Assembly (NCBI RefSeq): GCF_000758705.1
Contig: NZ_CP009287.1
Coordinates: forward strand, 4,464,001-4,528,000
Source: Paenibacillus graminis
GTDB lineage: Bacteria > Bacillota > Bacilli > Paenibacillales > Paenibacillaceae
DNA: 64,000 bases
Direction: 5' to 3'
Shown: positions 35,844 through 45,361 of the stretch, piece by piece
Position numbering within the stretch: position 1 is the stretch's first letter
How the letters are laid out: the number at the start of each line of letters is the position of its first letter
The notes under the pieces: generated by a model
The model's database searches: none
Told to the model about the DNA's origin: nothing
What the model saw: the letters and a program-made list of their open reading frames with translations, nothing else
Made by a program: the position numbers and the translations under genes

Positions 35844-37553
35844 TCAAGTTCCTGCTGATTCTGATTCCTGCCTCCCCGCATCCCTGCTGTTCACAATCTG
35901 CGCCACCTCTTGGGTAATGGCATCGCCGCCCAGGCTCTTCCACTTGGCTGCAAAGAGGTCAAAATCGCTGAGCGGTGAATCGCCGACAATAATGTTCAGG
36001 AAGGTCTCGCTCTCCAGCTTCTGCAGCTCGGGCCAATGGCTCCGCATATGCATTGTGCTTCCGTAAAAGACACTGCGCACTCTCTCTATAGGGGTTGTGG
36101 ATAATACAGAGACTCCGTATTTGTAGGCATTGGCCGCTTTCCAGCCCTCCAGATTTTTTTTGGGCTGCTCCTCATCGGCAAGCCAGAGATCATACAACAA
36201 ATGAGTGTCCGGGTCCAGAGCATCCGGATCAATCTTGCCATGGAGTGCCTGCTGCATATCCGCATAATGCTTCTCAATGGCATCTGTATAATCAATCAGC
36301 AGATCGAAAGGATAATACGCCCTCGGCTGGATGCCGGTCTGCGCCGAGAAATCATCCAGGCTCCGGACCGCCTCCAGATTCGGATCTCTTCGCCGTTCCA
36401 GCCGGGTGAACGCATTCAGCAGCTTCACCACAGCTTCGGGATGCTCATAGCCTTTGCGGACGACAAGATAGCGGTCGGTGACCGGAGCCATATGAGTTAC
36501 GAATTTGCCTGAGGCATCAAGCGGGGCGGCAAAGGCCCTCCATTCCGCCCTGGTATCCAGGGCAACCGCTTCCGACAGGGGATAATAGGGCATCCACCAC
36601 GGGCCGAAGAACATCCCCGCTTTGCCGGAAATAATCGGCTCCTGCGTTTCCTTATACAGGGCAAAGTCCGGGTCAATCAACCCCCGCTTATACCAGTCGG
36701 CCAGCTTGCCCAGCGCTTCCTTGGCCTCCGGGGTGATCGAACCATAGACAATGTTGCCCCGGCTGTCCCTGATCCAATTGGTAGGGAACGCATGTAATGC
36801 GCTGAACAAGGTGTCCAAGCCGTTGACATGGGGCTTCGTGCCGTACACGATATTGTTGTATGCGCTAAGGCCAACGGTATCCCGCTTCCCGTTGCCATCC
36901 GGGTCTTGCTCGATAAACGCCTTGGCGATGGCTTCAATATCTTCAAAGGTGCGCGGAGCCGGCAGCTCCACCCGGTCCAGCCAATCCTGGCGGACCCACA
37001 GCAGGGACGGCGAATCCGCATGGATCGCCACGTTGGGCAGGCCATAGAGCCTGCCGTTCCGCATTCCATCCTGAGGCGCTTCGCCCTGGGTCGAATCGTA
37101 CATATCCTTGATCAGCTCAGACCCGTACTCCTTATAGGTTTCGGTGAGATCCGCAATCATATCGCTATCGATCAATTTTTTCAGCTGGTCCCTGTCCACA
37201 ACCATTGCGTCAGGCAGATCGTTGCTGTCGATGGCCAGCTGCGCTTTTTGCGTAAAAGCTTCTTCCCCTTTCGCTTCCCAGGAATGAATGACCTTGATAT
37301 TCGTCAGACTCTCCAAGTAGCGGGAAATCGGATTATTATCATTGCTGTCTCCCGTATTGAGCCGGGAGTCGGGCACTTTGAAGCCGATCCGCATCACTAC
37401 CGGCTCTTCATATCTCCCGTAAGCAGCAGATTCCGCCTGAGTTGCCCGAGTGTCTGTACCCCCTGAGCCTGCGGCTGGGGCATTCCCCTCCCGGCAGGCC
37501 GCGAGGCAGACCAGCGCCACAGCCGGAAGAACATATTTGACGGCTCTGTTCAC
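35844..37553 (-). CDS. Extracellular solute-binding lipoprotein (sugar ABC type)
   Basis: 569 residues with a lipoprotein signal: hydrophobic stretch and lipobox CLAAC (Cys20). The mature part resembles the large family 1 binding proteins of LplA/YtcQ type, with WVRQDWLDRVELPAPRTFEDIEAI and a FFGPWWMPYYPLSEA stretch. It presumably binds an oligosaccharide outside the cell. The GTG start overlaps the stop of the response regulator gene (GTGA), so it is the sixth gene of the cluster. Placing a binding protein right after a YesN-type regulator suggests it may serve in sensing rather than uptake, which is inference. Confidence 0.88.
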   Translation of the reverse strand: MNRAVKYVLPAVALVCLAACREGNAPAAGSGGTDTRATQAESAAYGRYEEPVVMRIGFKVPDSRLNTGDSNDNNPISRYLESLTNIKVIHSWEAKGEEAFTQKAQLAIDSNDLPDAMVVDRDQLKKLIDSDMIADLTETYKEYGSELIKDMYDSTQGEAPQDGMRNGRLYGLPNVAIHADSPSLLWVRQDWLDRVELPAPRTFEDIEAIAKAFIEQDPDGNGKRDTVGLSAYNNIVYGTKPHVNGLDTLFSALHAFPTNWIRDSRGNIVYGSITPEAKEALGKLADWYKRGLIDPDFALYKETQEPIISGKAGMFFGPWWMPYYPLSEAVALDTRAEWRAFAAPLDASGKFVTHMAPVTDRYLVVRKGYEHPEAVVKLLNAFTRLERRRDPNLEAVRSLDDFSAQTGIQPRAYYPFDLLIDYTDAIEKHYADMQQALHGKIDPDALDPDTHLLYDLWLADEEQPKKNLEGWKAANAYKYGVSVLSTTPIERVRSVFYGSTMHMRSHWPELQKLESETFLNIIVGDSPLSDFDLFAAKWKSLGGDAITQEVAQIVNSRDAGRQESESAGT

Positions 37554-38947
37554 CGCTCCATCCCCTCCGCACGGTATTCGCTTGGCAGCTTGCCGACATG
37601 TTCACGGAACAGCCTGCTGAAATAGCGGTCATCCTCAAAGCCTGATCTGCCGGCGATTTCGCATATCGGATCATAAGTTTCCAGCAGAAGAGTCTTGGCC
37701 AGCTCCAGCCGCATGCCCCGGAGGCTCTCGCCGAAGGTTTCACCGGCAAAACGGGCAAAGCACTGGCTGAAGTAGCCGCGGCTCATGTTGATCTCGGCGG
37801 CGACATCGCCCTGGTTGATCTTGTCTCCGGCATGGGTCCTCATGTAGCGCACCGCACGGATCAGGCAGAATACTACCTCTTTGCTGAGCCCCAGCTCAAG
37901 CATCCGCTGCTGGGCACACCCGGAAAACTGCCGCAGCCAGCTTTTCCATTGGCCCCAGTTCAGGTTCCCGGCAGCAGAGGCTTTCAGCTGTGCCGCTTCT
38001 TCAGCCTTCAGGAGCAGTCCGCTCCAGTCATGGAGCAGCAAGTGGCTGAAGGCCGAAATCTGTTCCTGCGCGGGCTGCCTCTGCTGCACCCCGGCTGTAA
38101 ACCCCTCCCAAGCCTCCCGGTCCAGGGTCCATCTCAGATTCTGCGCCTCTGACAGCATATCTTCTCCTGCAGGCAGCCGTTCCCCGGCTATTCGTTTCAG
38201 CCCGCCAAAATCCAGCCTGGCCGGCTCCTCAGCCCCGCAGTAATAAAACAGCGCATGCCGGACAGTCTTGCCCAGCACTTCCTCTGCCTCCTGAAGCAGC
38301 TGATTCTTCAGTCCGCTCACCAGCGCCGCTTGCCAGCCTCCGCCCAGCACCGTTTGGAGTTCCCGGCAGGTTTCGTTGTCCGGATACCGGCTGAGCAGCG
38401 GCGTCATCCACATGTTCTGAAACGCAATCAGCGGATTATTTTTTGTTACCGACAGCCGAAACAGCTCTTCTTCATTGCCTCCCGGCAGCTGCGGAAGATA
38501 GAGCAGCGCGAGATCAGCAGCCATCACCTTGCCTTCTCCACGCGCCAGCAACTCCCGGGTGCTGTCTTCCCATTTCACCCGCTCGACCAGGCGGCGGATG
38601 GTCTCATCGGCGTTCTCCACTTCCAGCAATGTTTTGACAATATAATCAACCGCTCCCAGACGCATCGCCTCCTGCACATAATCAAACTCATGATGGCAGG
38701 TCAGCACAACACAGCGAATGGCCGGATAACGCTGGCGGACCTGCCGGATCAGCTCGAAACCGGACATGCCTGGCATGGTCAGATCCACAAACAGCAGGTC
38801 TGCTTCCTGCTCCCGGAGGAGCGTAAGCGCCGCGTTGCCGTCTCCCGCCTCGCCGACGATCACCACTCCGAAGGACGACCAGTCAATCAGCGAGATGAAG
38901 CCTTTGCGCACCAGACGCTCATCATCGACTACAACAGCTTTAATCAT
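37550..38947 (-). CDS. YesN-type response regulator (REC + AraC HTH)
   Basis: 465 residues. The receiver domain (~1-125) has VVDDERLVRKG, phosphoacceptor LLFVDLTMPGMSG (near 55) and a conserved Lys in DYIVKTLLE. A long middle region follows, and the C-terminal AraC helix-turn-helix (~365-462) shows QGDVAAEINMSRGYFSQCFARFAGETF and a closing LPSEYR. It should activate the sugar transporter genes of this cluster when phosphorylated by the kinase encoded just upstream, which it overlaps by eight bases. Confidence 0.94.
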   Translation of the reverse strand: MIKAVVVDDERLVRKGFISLIDWSSFGVVIVGEAGDGNAALTLLREQEADLLFVDLTMPGMSGFELIRQVRQRYPAIRCVVLTCHHEFDYVQEAMRLGAVDYIVKTLLEVENADETIRRLVERVKWEDSTRELLARGEGKVMAADLALLYLPQLPGGNEEELFRLSVTKNNPLIAFQNMWMTPLLSRYPDNETCRELQTVLGGGWQAALVSGLKNQLLQEAEEVLGKTVRHALFYYCGAEEPARLDFGGLKRIAGERLPAGEDMLSEAQNLRWTLDREAWEGFTAGVQQRQPAQEQISAFSHLLLHDWSGLLLKAEEAAQLKASAAGNLNWGQWKSWLRQFSGCAQQRMLELGLSKEVVFCLIRAVRYMRTHAGDKINQGDVAAEINMSRGYFSQCFARFAGETFGESLRGMRLELAKTLLLETYDPICEIAGRSGFEDDRYFSRLFREHVGKLPSEYRAEGMER

Positions 38948-40691
38948 CGAAGTCCTCCTTGCCTTTTATGGGGATGATAATGGATACGGTGGTTCCTTCA
39001 TTTGCAGCGCTATGGATTTGCAGTGTCATCTGCTCTCCGTAATACGTTCTCAGCATACGCATGACGTATGAGAATCCGATTCCAAGCCCGCGCCCCGTTA
39101 CCCCGTCATCCGAGAGCAGTTCTGCGATCCGGGCTTCATCCATGCCGGTTCCGGTATCCCTGACACACAGCTGCACTTCCCCGGGGCCATGCGCCGTAAT
39201 AATCACATCCACTCTGCCGTTGTCGTTAAGGCCGTGATAAATCGAGTTTTCCACCAGCGGCTGCAGCAGGAACCGGGGGACCGCTGCGCCCAGCACTGTC
39301 TCATCCGCCTGCACGTTGAACTCAAATTCATAGTCATAGCGGATGCGCTGCAGCTCCATATAATTGCGTATCGCTTCAATCTCCTCCCCGATCGTAACAA
39401 TAATACTCTGCTTGCCGAGGTTATAATGGAGTACCTTCACCAGCAGCGTCACCAGCTTGTCGATTTCCTTCTGGCCGTTCAGGCGGGCCAGCCATTGTAC
39501 CGTATTCAGTGTGTTATGCAGAAAATGGGGGTTGATCTGACTGAGCAGCTTCTCGATTTCGAACTGGCTTTTCTGCTTCTCATTGCGGGCTACAGCCAGA
39601 ATCAGCTCATTGACCTGATCCTTCATCTGCTGGAAGTTCATCAGCACGAAGTCGAACTCCGCAACGTTCGTAAAAGCCACCGGAGCCGTTACATTCTCCG
39701 CCATCCGGATAATTTCGAGGTTCACCTTGCGCAAAGGGCCGTAGATCCTTTTCCAGATCAGCCAGGCCAGCATTCCGGCAAACAGCAGAGTCGAAAGGGC
39801 GAGCAAAATCATTTTGTAGAACCAGGAAGAGATTTCACTGCTATATACTGATTTCTTAACCGCGGCCATAAGCTTCCAGCCCTGCGGACTCTCGTAGCGG
39901 AACAGATGATAGCCATCCAGCACCTCATGGGCAGGACCCTTGCTTGCCCGGGCTGCTTCCACAACAGATGCAGGCAATTCACCGTCAATCACATGAACAT
40001 CCTTGTTATTCTGGTTGACCAGCAGATGATTCACCTGCATCCCGTAAGCCTGCGGATTGAAGATTTTGCGCAGCAGGCTGTAATTCGTCTCCAGATAGAT
40101 GTACAGCTCATGCCGGCCGTTCACACGGACGATCCGCCGCTCCGAAAAAACTACATTGTCGCCAACCGCATACATCGTTTCGTGCGGCCCGTAATAATCA
40201 GCCCCGTTGTAGCGCATAAAGGACGGAAGCCTGCCAAGATCGAAATCCCGCCGCGTACTCATATTAGTGAACAGAACAGGGTCATCGCTGCCTGGCATAA
40301 TATATGCCGTTAAGCCGATGTAAGGATTGGTGAAGTTGACGAGATTGATCTTCTGGTTGATTGAATTCATGATCCGGGATTTGCGGTAAATCTGTTTCTC
40401 CTCCAGAAAGGAAGACATCTCTTCCACGATTTGACCATCCAGCGCAAACTGCTTCGAGGCAAAATCCAGATTATCGATGGCGTTCTCCAGGATCAGCGCC
40501 TCCTGCTGCAGGCTTGCCCGGATGCCGCTGCCGATTTTGCCGGAAAGAATGGAATAAATCGATGTATAGGATACTATTCCGACTATAAGCAGCGGGAGCA
40601 GCGTTCCGACGAGCAGATATATCACCAGCGTCGTCCGCAGCGATTGGCCTGCCGGAGTCTGCCGGAGCGCTTTCCTTTTGAGTATCCGCAC
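38940..40691 (-). CDS. YesM-type sensor histidine kinase
   Basis: About 583 residues. Two membrane helices (near 20-42 and 290-312) flank an extracellular sensor; a HAMP region follows, then the His_kinase motif QINPHFLHNTLNTVQWLA and a HATPase (QPLVENSIYHGLN; GLGIGFSYVMRML). It is the partner of the overlapping YesN-type regulator. The frame is open to a TTG at 40709, but the GTG at 40691 follows GGAGGAG and is preferred; the other start cannot be excluded. Confidence 0.92.
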   Translation of the reverse strand: MRILKRKALRQTPAGQSLRTTLVIYLLVGTLLPLLIVGIVSYTSIYSILSGKIGSGIRASLQQEALILENAIDNLDFASKQFALDGQIVEEMSSFLEEKQIYRKSRIMNSINQKINLVNFTNPYIGLTAYIMPGSDDPVLFTNMSTRRDFDLGRLPSFMRYNGADYYGPHETMYAVGDNVVFSERRIVRVNGRHELYIYLETNYSLLRKIFNPQAYGMQVNHLLVNQNNKDVHVIDGELPASVVEAARASKGPAHEVLDGYHLFRYESPQGWKLMAAVKKSVYSSEISSWFYKMILLALSTLLFAGMLAWLIWKRIYGPLRKVNLEIIRMAENVTAPVAFTNVAEFDFVLMNFQQMKDQVNELILAVARNEKQKSQFEIEKLLSQINPHFLHNTLNTVQWLARLNGQKEIDKLVTLLVKVLHYNLGKQSIIVTIGEEIEAIRNYMELQRIRYDYEFEFNVQADETVLGAAVPRFLLQPLVENSIYHGLNDNGRVDVIITAHGPGEVQLCVRDTGTGMDEARIAELLSDDGVTGRGLGIGFSYVMRMLRTYYGEQMTLQIHSAANEGTTVSIIIPIKGKEDFDD

Positions 40692-40820
40692 GTCCTTCTT
40701 CTCCTCCAATGAAAGCGTTTCACCTAGTACTCCAAGAATACCAGATTTATCTTAATTCGAACAGAATAAGGCAGAGCAGCTACCTCACCGCCCTGCCCTG
40801 CTTCTATTTGCCCGAGTGGC

Positions 40821-42650
40821 TTACTTCACACTTTTGCGGGCTTCGAACAGCTCTTCCGCTTTTTTGACCGAGAAGTCCATCACATCGGCATAGCCGAGTC
40901 CGTTCACTTTATCATGCATTTCTTTGTTCAGCTTGTCGTATTCCGCCTGATTTTTGGCAAAAACCATCTTCCAGGAAATCTGCTGAATCACGGTTCCAAT
41001 CTGCTTATTCTTCTGCTCCAGCGTTTTGTCCATCGTCAGCGGTGCTTTACCGGTGAAGCCCTGAGGCGCAACGGCAAGCCGTTTATTTTTCTCAAAATAT
41101 TCCTTCGCTGTCAGCACGCCCATCTTTGCTCTCCAGTCGCTATCGAGCTTCGTAGGGTTGCGCTCCAATGATGTTGTCCATAAGTTATGGTCATAAGGCT
41201 CGCTGGTCTGCGGATTCACCATTGCGGGCACAATAAACGAAAAGTTCATCTGATTCGAGCCATAGTAATAGTCGCCGCCTCCGTATTCATCGGGAACCTT
41301 CGTGTTCTGCTGATCCGCGTACGCCTTCCAACCGAAATCGGTAACTACCGGCTTGCCGCTGCTGTCAATATCCCAGGCCAGCCCCTGCGGTCCGTTCGGT
41401 ACCGCCGTTCCGCTGCCTGCCGAGATCATCGCGCCTTCAGGCGTATACATCCAATTGAGGAATTCCATAATCCGCGCAGGCTCCTTGGCTTTCGCGCCGA
41501 TCGCGATGATGCCATTCCCGCCGTAAACGTTGAAGCCTGTGGAATACATCAGCTCATCCTTGAACGGTACAAGTGCGAAGCCCTTGCCTTCTGCTGTTCT
41601 TTCCGGCGTATTGTAGTTGGCAGCGCCCAGCCACGGGAACCAGGAGAAAAGCAGACGGCCATCCTTATACTTGGCCACCACATCATCAAATTTCTGCGTC
41701 AGCGAGTCGGGGTCCAGCAGCCCCATCTGGTTCGCCTCGTAATACAGCTTGAGCGATTTCATGTACCAGCTGTCCCCGGAGATGAAATCATAATATTTCT
41801 CTTCGTCCGCTTTGACATAAAGTGCTGTGTCGGGAATTTCGTCATAGCCCGTCATATTCGCGAACTGCTTTGCCAGCGTCATTTTATAGTTGCCGTCCCA
41901 GTCGGACCAGAGCGAGAAGGCATAGGTTTTTTTCCCCTGCTCATTCTTGGGTTCAAGCTCCTGCATCTTCTTCAGCACCGGCAGATAATCCTCAATGGTG
42001 CTGATTTCCGGAGCACCGGTTTGCTGATACAGATCCCAGCGCAGATCCGGTCCCCAAGTCATATCTTTTCCTTCGGAAGGTCCCGAGGGATTCGTGGCAA
42101 CACTGTTCCCGATGCCGTACACCGCGCTGCCCCCGCCAAAAGCAACCTTTGCTTTCTCTACGGCTTTCGGAAACTGCTTCGTGATATCCGTACCGTATTT
42201 ATCCAGCAGCCCATCCCGGGTCCAGTCCAGCAGCAGCTTGCCTTTGATCGCATTCGGATAATGGTTCTTGTCGTCCCCGAAGACAATGATATCGCCGAGA
42301 TTGCCGGAGGCCATCATAGCGGAGATTTTGGTGTCCCCGCCGGTTAAATTGGAGGCGACAATGTCCAGCTCGATGTTGAACTTGTCTTTGATAATTTTGG
42401 CGAACCAGCCGGTCTGCGGCCCTGCATAGTTGGCAGTGGTAGAGAATACTGTCAGCTTCAGCGGCTTGGAATGGTCGAGCGCCCCGTCACTGGGCACTGC
42501 GGACCCAGCCGCAGCATCCGTCGCTTGAGCCGCCGGCTTGCCGGTGCTCTCTGCCGTGTTCGTCTTGCCTGAGTTTCCGTTACCTCCGCCGCAGGATGCC
42601 AGCACCAGCACCATGCTCAGCAGAATGAGCGGCAGCTTTTTAAATTTCAT
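40821..42650 (-). CDS. Extracellular solute-binding lipoprotein of the LplBC-type transporter
   Basis: 609 residues. Lipoprotein signal with lipobox LVLASC (Cys20), then a Gly/Ser/Ala-rich linker and a large family 1 binding domain (LTVFSTTANYAGPQTGWFAK; WMYTPEGAMISAGSGTAVPNG). It should bind the sugar for the two permeases encoded upstream. The frame extends to 42752, but ATG 42650 follows AGGAGG by nine bases and starts the signal peptide. No ATPase is in the cluster; such systems usually share MsmX. Confidence 0.93.
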   Translation of the reverse strand: MKFKKLPLILLSMVLVLASCGGGNGNSGKTNTAESTGKPAAQATDAAAGSAVPSDGALDHSKPLKLTVFSTTANYAGPQTGWFAKIIKDKFNIELDIVASNLTGGDTKISAMMASGNLGDIIVFGDDKNHYPNAIKGKLLLDWTRDGLLDKYGTDITKQFPKAVEKAKVAFGGGSAVYGIGNSVATNPSGPSEGKDMTWGPDLRWDLYQQTGAPEISTIEDYLPVLKKMQELEPKNEQGKKTYAFSLWSDWDGNYKMTLAKQFANMTGYDEIPDTALYVKADEEKYYDFISGDSWYMKSLKLYYEANQMGLLDPDSLTQKFDDVVAKYKDGRLLFSWFPWLGAANYNTPERTAEGKGFALVPFKDELMYSTGFNVYGGNGIIAIGAKAKEPARIMEFLNWMYTPEGAMISAGSGTAVPNGPQGLAWDIDSSGKPVVTDFGWKAYADQQNTKVPDEYGGGDYYYGSNQMNFSFIVPAMVNPQTSEPYDHNLWTTSLERNPTKLDSDWRAKMGVLTAKEYFEKNKRLAVAPQGFTGKAPLTMDKTLEQKNKQIGTVIQQISWKMVFAKNQAEYDKLNKEMHDKVNGLGYADVMDFSVKKAEELFEARKSVK

Positions 42651-42672
42651 GGCTTCATACCTCCTAAAAGTT

Positions 42673-42802
42673 TTGTGAGCGTTGCTTGCTAGAAAGTCTT
42701 CGTACAAAACTCGATTCGAACGGCATAGACTTAAGTATTGTGAGCGTCGCATGCTTGAATTACTTCATACAAAACCCGCTTCGAAAGCATTGACTTAAGG
42801 CT
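42673..42802. repeat. 65-bp leader duplication upstream of the binding-protein gene
   Basis: Two imperfect direct copies (TTGTGAGCGT..TACAAAAC..TTCGAA..GACTTAAG) begin at 42673 and 42738. In the transcribed minus direction the proximal copy ends in CACAAAACTTTTAGGAGG, the ribosome-binding site of the gene, and AGTTTTGT upstream can pair with ACAAAACT next to it. The same leader pattern stands upstream of rplY (55772-55825). Confidence 0.75.
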
Positions 42803-42816
42803 GGTGGACACACCGG

Positions 42817-43710
42817 TCAGCCTTTGACGGCACCGATCATAATGCCCTTAACAAAAAAACGCTGGAAAAACGGATACACGATCAGAATCGGCAGCACAAC
42901 GATCATCGTTACGGTCATCCGGACGGAGGTCGGTGTCTGCATGTTCTGCACGCTGGCCGCCATATCCGGGGAGCTGCGGATGAGTGCAGCCAGCGAGCTG
43001 GACTCATTCAGATACCGCCAGAGCAGGAACTGCAGCGTGTAATATTTGGTATCCGTCATCAGAAATGCCGTGTCAATGAAGGAATTCCACTGGTTGACTG
43101 CCGAAAAAATCGTAATCGTCGCCAGAATCGGAGTAGTCAGCGGGACGATGATGCTCCAAAAGGACCGCAGAACACCCGCCCCGTCCATCGCTGCTGACTC
43201 CTCCAGTGAAGGCGGAACAGCCTCCACGAAGGTTTTGACGAGAATGATGTTGAATGGAGTAATGATTGTCGGCAAAATATAGGCCAGATAATTGTTGGTC
43301 AAGTGCAGATTGTGCATGGTGATGTACCAGGGAATCAGCCCTGCGCTGAAATACATGGTGACGACAACACTGCGGTACCAGATCTGCCGGCCCCACATCT
43401 CCTTCTTCGTGAACAGATAGCCGAGAAAGGCTGAAGCGCCCACGGTGAGGAAGGTGCCCGCTAGGGTCCGATATACAGACACCAGCGCCGCATGGCTGAG
43501 TCCGCTGATCCGCAGCACCTTCGAGTAGTTGTCAAAATGGATCTGCTGGGGGTAGAACTTAATGTCACCCGCCGCGCTGAGATCATTCGAGCTGATGGTA
43601 TTGATGAAGAGGTAATAGAACGGGTAGATGCAGCTCAGGGTGAACACACCGAAGAGCACATAGATGATTCCCTGGAACAGGGCATCGCCGGGCTTCAGCT
43701 TTTTTAGCAA
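42817..43710 (-). CDS. Carbohydrate ABC transporter permease, LplC/YtcP type
   Basis: 297 residues with six membrane helices. The EAA loop motif is visible as SLEESAAMDGAGVLRSFWSIIVPLTTPILAT, which contacts the ATPase. The start is a TTG preceded by AAGGAAGG. It follows the first permease gene by 15 bases and is separated from the binding-protein gene by the duplicated leader. Confidence 0.93.
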   Translation of the reverse strand: MLKKLKPGDALFQGIIYVLFGVFTLSCIYPFYYLFINTISSNDLSAAGDIKFYPQQIHFDNYSKVLRISGLSHAALVSVYRTLAGTFLTVGASAFLGYLFTKKEMWGRQIWYRSVVVTMYFSAGLIPWYITMHNLHLTNNYLAYILPTIITPFNIILVKTFVEAVPPSLEESAAMDGAGVLRSFWSIIVPLTTPILATITIFSAVNQWNSFIDTAFLMTDTKYYTLQFLLWRYLNESSSLAALIRSSPDMAASVQNMQTPTSVRMTVTMIVVLPILIVYPFFQRFFVKGIMIGAVKG

Positions 43711-43725
43711 ATGGAATCACCTTCC

Positions 43726-44685
43726 TTAAATGATCGACTCATCGCGCACTACCTTGGACAGCGTATTGGCCGCAAACAGCAGGATGACACTGACGACCGA
43801 CTTCAGCATACTGACCGCCGTGGCGAACGGAAAATTGTTGGCAAAAGCGATGTTATACACATACAGGTCCAGCACTTCTATCGCATCCTTGTTCATCGCA
43901 TTCTGGAAGGCAAAATACTGCTCCATGCCGTTATTGACAAAATTGCCGATGGAGAGCAGCAGCAGCACGAAGAAGGTCGGGATGATGCCGGGAACGGTGA
44001 TGTGCCAGATTTTGCGGAACCGGCTGGCCCCGTCCACTTCCGCCGCTTCATACAGCTCCTGGTCTATGCCGGCTATCGCCGCCAGGTACAGGATCGCACC
44101 CCAGCCAAGGGATTTCCACCAATACCAGGCAATCATGGTCAACCAGACATGAGAGCTGGAAGCCAGAAAATTGAATTCCTCATTCACGATCCCCAGCTGC
44201 ACCAGAAAGTGGTTCACAACACCGTTATCCACGGAAAACAGTGAAAAGGCCAGCGCATAAACGAGAATCCAGCTGATAAAATTCGGAATCGTCGTCAGGG
44301 TCTGCACAAATTTCCGGTACCAGCCCGCCCGTATCTCCGTCAGCAGGATGGCAAAAATGACCGGAAAAACCGAGGTGACCAGCCCCAGTGAACTCATCGC
44401 CACCGTATTTTTCAGCACGCGCAGCACCTCCCCGGTCTGCGTGGGATTGGCAACGAGGGTGCGGAACCACTTCAGCCCGACATAGGGTGTGTCCGACAGC
44501 GGAATGCCGGGGATGAAATCATAGAAGGCGTAGATCCACCCGCTGACCGGCAAATAATAGAACACAAAGGTCACGGCAAGAAAAGGAAGCGCCAAAAGAA
44601 ACAGCTTGTATTTGTTCTGCAGTTTCCAACGGGATGGCCGGACCGGTTCCACGCCGCGAAGCAGCTCGCCTGAAGGTACCCCCAT
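43726..44685 (-). CDS. Carbohydrate ABC transporter permease, LplB type
   Basis: 319 residues with six membrane helices and the EAA motif LYEAAEVDGASRFRKIWHITVPGI. The N-terminus WKLQNKYKLFLLALPFLA is typical of LplB-like permeases in Paenibacillus. It is the first gene of the six-gene transporter/two-component cluster. The ATG follows GAGGAG. A CcpA-site match lies 25-40 bases upstream, and just beyond it a terminator-like hairpin. Confidence 0.93.
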   Translation of the reverse strand: MGVPSGELLRGVEPVRPSRWKLQNKYKLFLLALPFLAVTFVFYYLPVSGWIYAFYDFIPGIPLSDTPYVGLKWFRTLVANPTQTGEVLRVLKNTVAMSSLGLVTSVFPVIFAILLTEIRAGWYRKFVQTLTTIPNFISWILVYALAFSLFSVDNGVVNHFLVQLGIVNEEFNFLASSSHVWLTMIAWYWWKSLGWGAILYLAAIAGIDQELYEAAEVDGASRFRKIWHITVPGIIPTFFVLLLLSIGNFVNNGMEQYFAFQNAMNKDAIEVLDLYVYNIAFANNFPFATAVSMLKSVVSVILLFAANTLSKVVRDESII

Positions 44686-44710
44686 ATTGAATCTCCTCTA
44701 TCCAGATTTT

Positions 44711-44725
44711 TGTTTGCGCTTTCAT
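44711..44725 (-). promoter_or_regulatory. cre site (CcpA) upstream of the sugar transporter operon
   Basis: Read on the minus strand: ATGAAAGCGCAAACA, which matches every fixed position of the cre consensus WTGNAANCGNWWNCA. Its place between a hairpin and the lplB-like start codon suggests carbon catabolite repression of the cluster. Confidence 0.75.
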
Positions 44726-44733
44726 CTTAGACT

Positions 44734-44759
44734 AAAAAACCTCCCTCCCGGGAGAGAGG
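44734..44759 (-). terminator. Terminator-like hairpin in front of the transporter operon
   Basis: CCTCTCTCCCGGGAGGGAGG followed by TTTTTT in the minus direction. No promoter is recognisable between it and the lplB-like start 50 bases on, so it may be an attenuator inside the leader rather than the end of an upstream gene. No gene precedes it on this strand for 1.2 kb. Confidence 0.7.
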
Positions 44760-44902
44760 CCGGAATGGCCTTCTGGGAGAGCGGTAATACAGTTTCGGAC
44801 GATTTTCACAGGCGAGCGGACGAATTTCCTGCTGCCGCCTTTCTGATCCTCCCTGTGAGGGCTAAAGAAAGGCTGGTCTGCCTTTGTATCCAGGCAGACC
44901 AG

Positions 44903-45361
44903 CCTACGGCACTCCAACAACGGCAGTTCTGCCGTTGTTTCTGCACAAACCCGCCTACGGCGCTCCAACAACGGCAGTTTTGCCGTTGTTTCTGCATAAA
45001 CCCGCCTACGGCGCTCCAACAACGGCAGTTTTGCCGTTGTTTCTGCACAAACCCGCCTACGGCGCTCCAACAACGGCAGTTTTGCCGTTGTTTCTGCACA
45101 TCCCCGCCTACGGCGCTCCAACAACGGCAGTTTTGCCGTTGTTTCTGCACATACCCGCCTACGGCGCTCCAACAACGGCAGTTTTGCCGTTGTTTCTGCA
45201 CAAACCCGCCTACGGCGCTCCAACAACGGCAGTTCTGCCGTTGTTTCTGCATAAACCCGCCTACGGCGCTCCAACAACGGCAGTTCTGCCGTTGTTTCTG
45301 CACAAACCCGCCTACGGCGCTCCAACAACGGCAGTTTTGCCGTTGTTTCTGCACATCCCCC
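44903..45361. repeat. 51-bp hairpin repeat array, nine units
   Basis: Nine exact 51-bp units begin (CCTACGG) at 44903 and every 51 bases to 45311. Each holds the perfect stem AACAACGGCA/TGCCGTTGTT with loop GTTC or GTTT; most differences between units are in the loop or in the CACAAA/CATAAA/CACATC spacer. The hairpin is the same as in the 20.2-22.7 kb arrays, although the flanks differ. It lies in the 44686-45939 gap, where I see no gene. Confidence 0.95.

Noticed and set aside
40709..40723. cre site upstream of the YesM-type kinase
   Set aside because: TGAAACGCTTTCA is one base short of the 14-base consensus, so the halves are out of register.
44903..45361. CRISPR array
   Set aside because: Period is constant, but the segments between hairpins are nearly identical and no cas gene is present; it is a tandem repeat.
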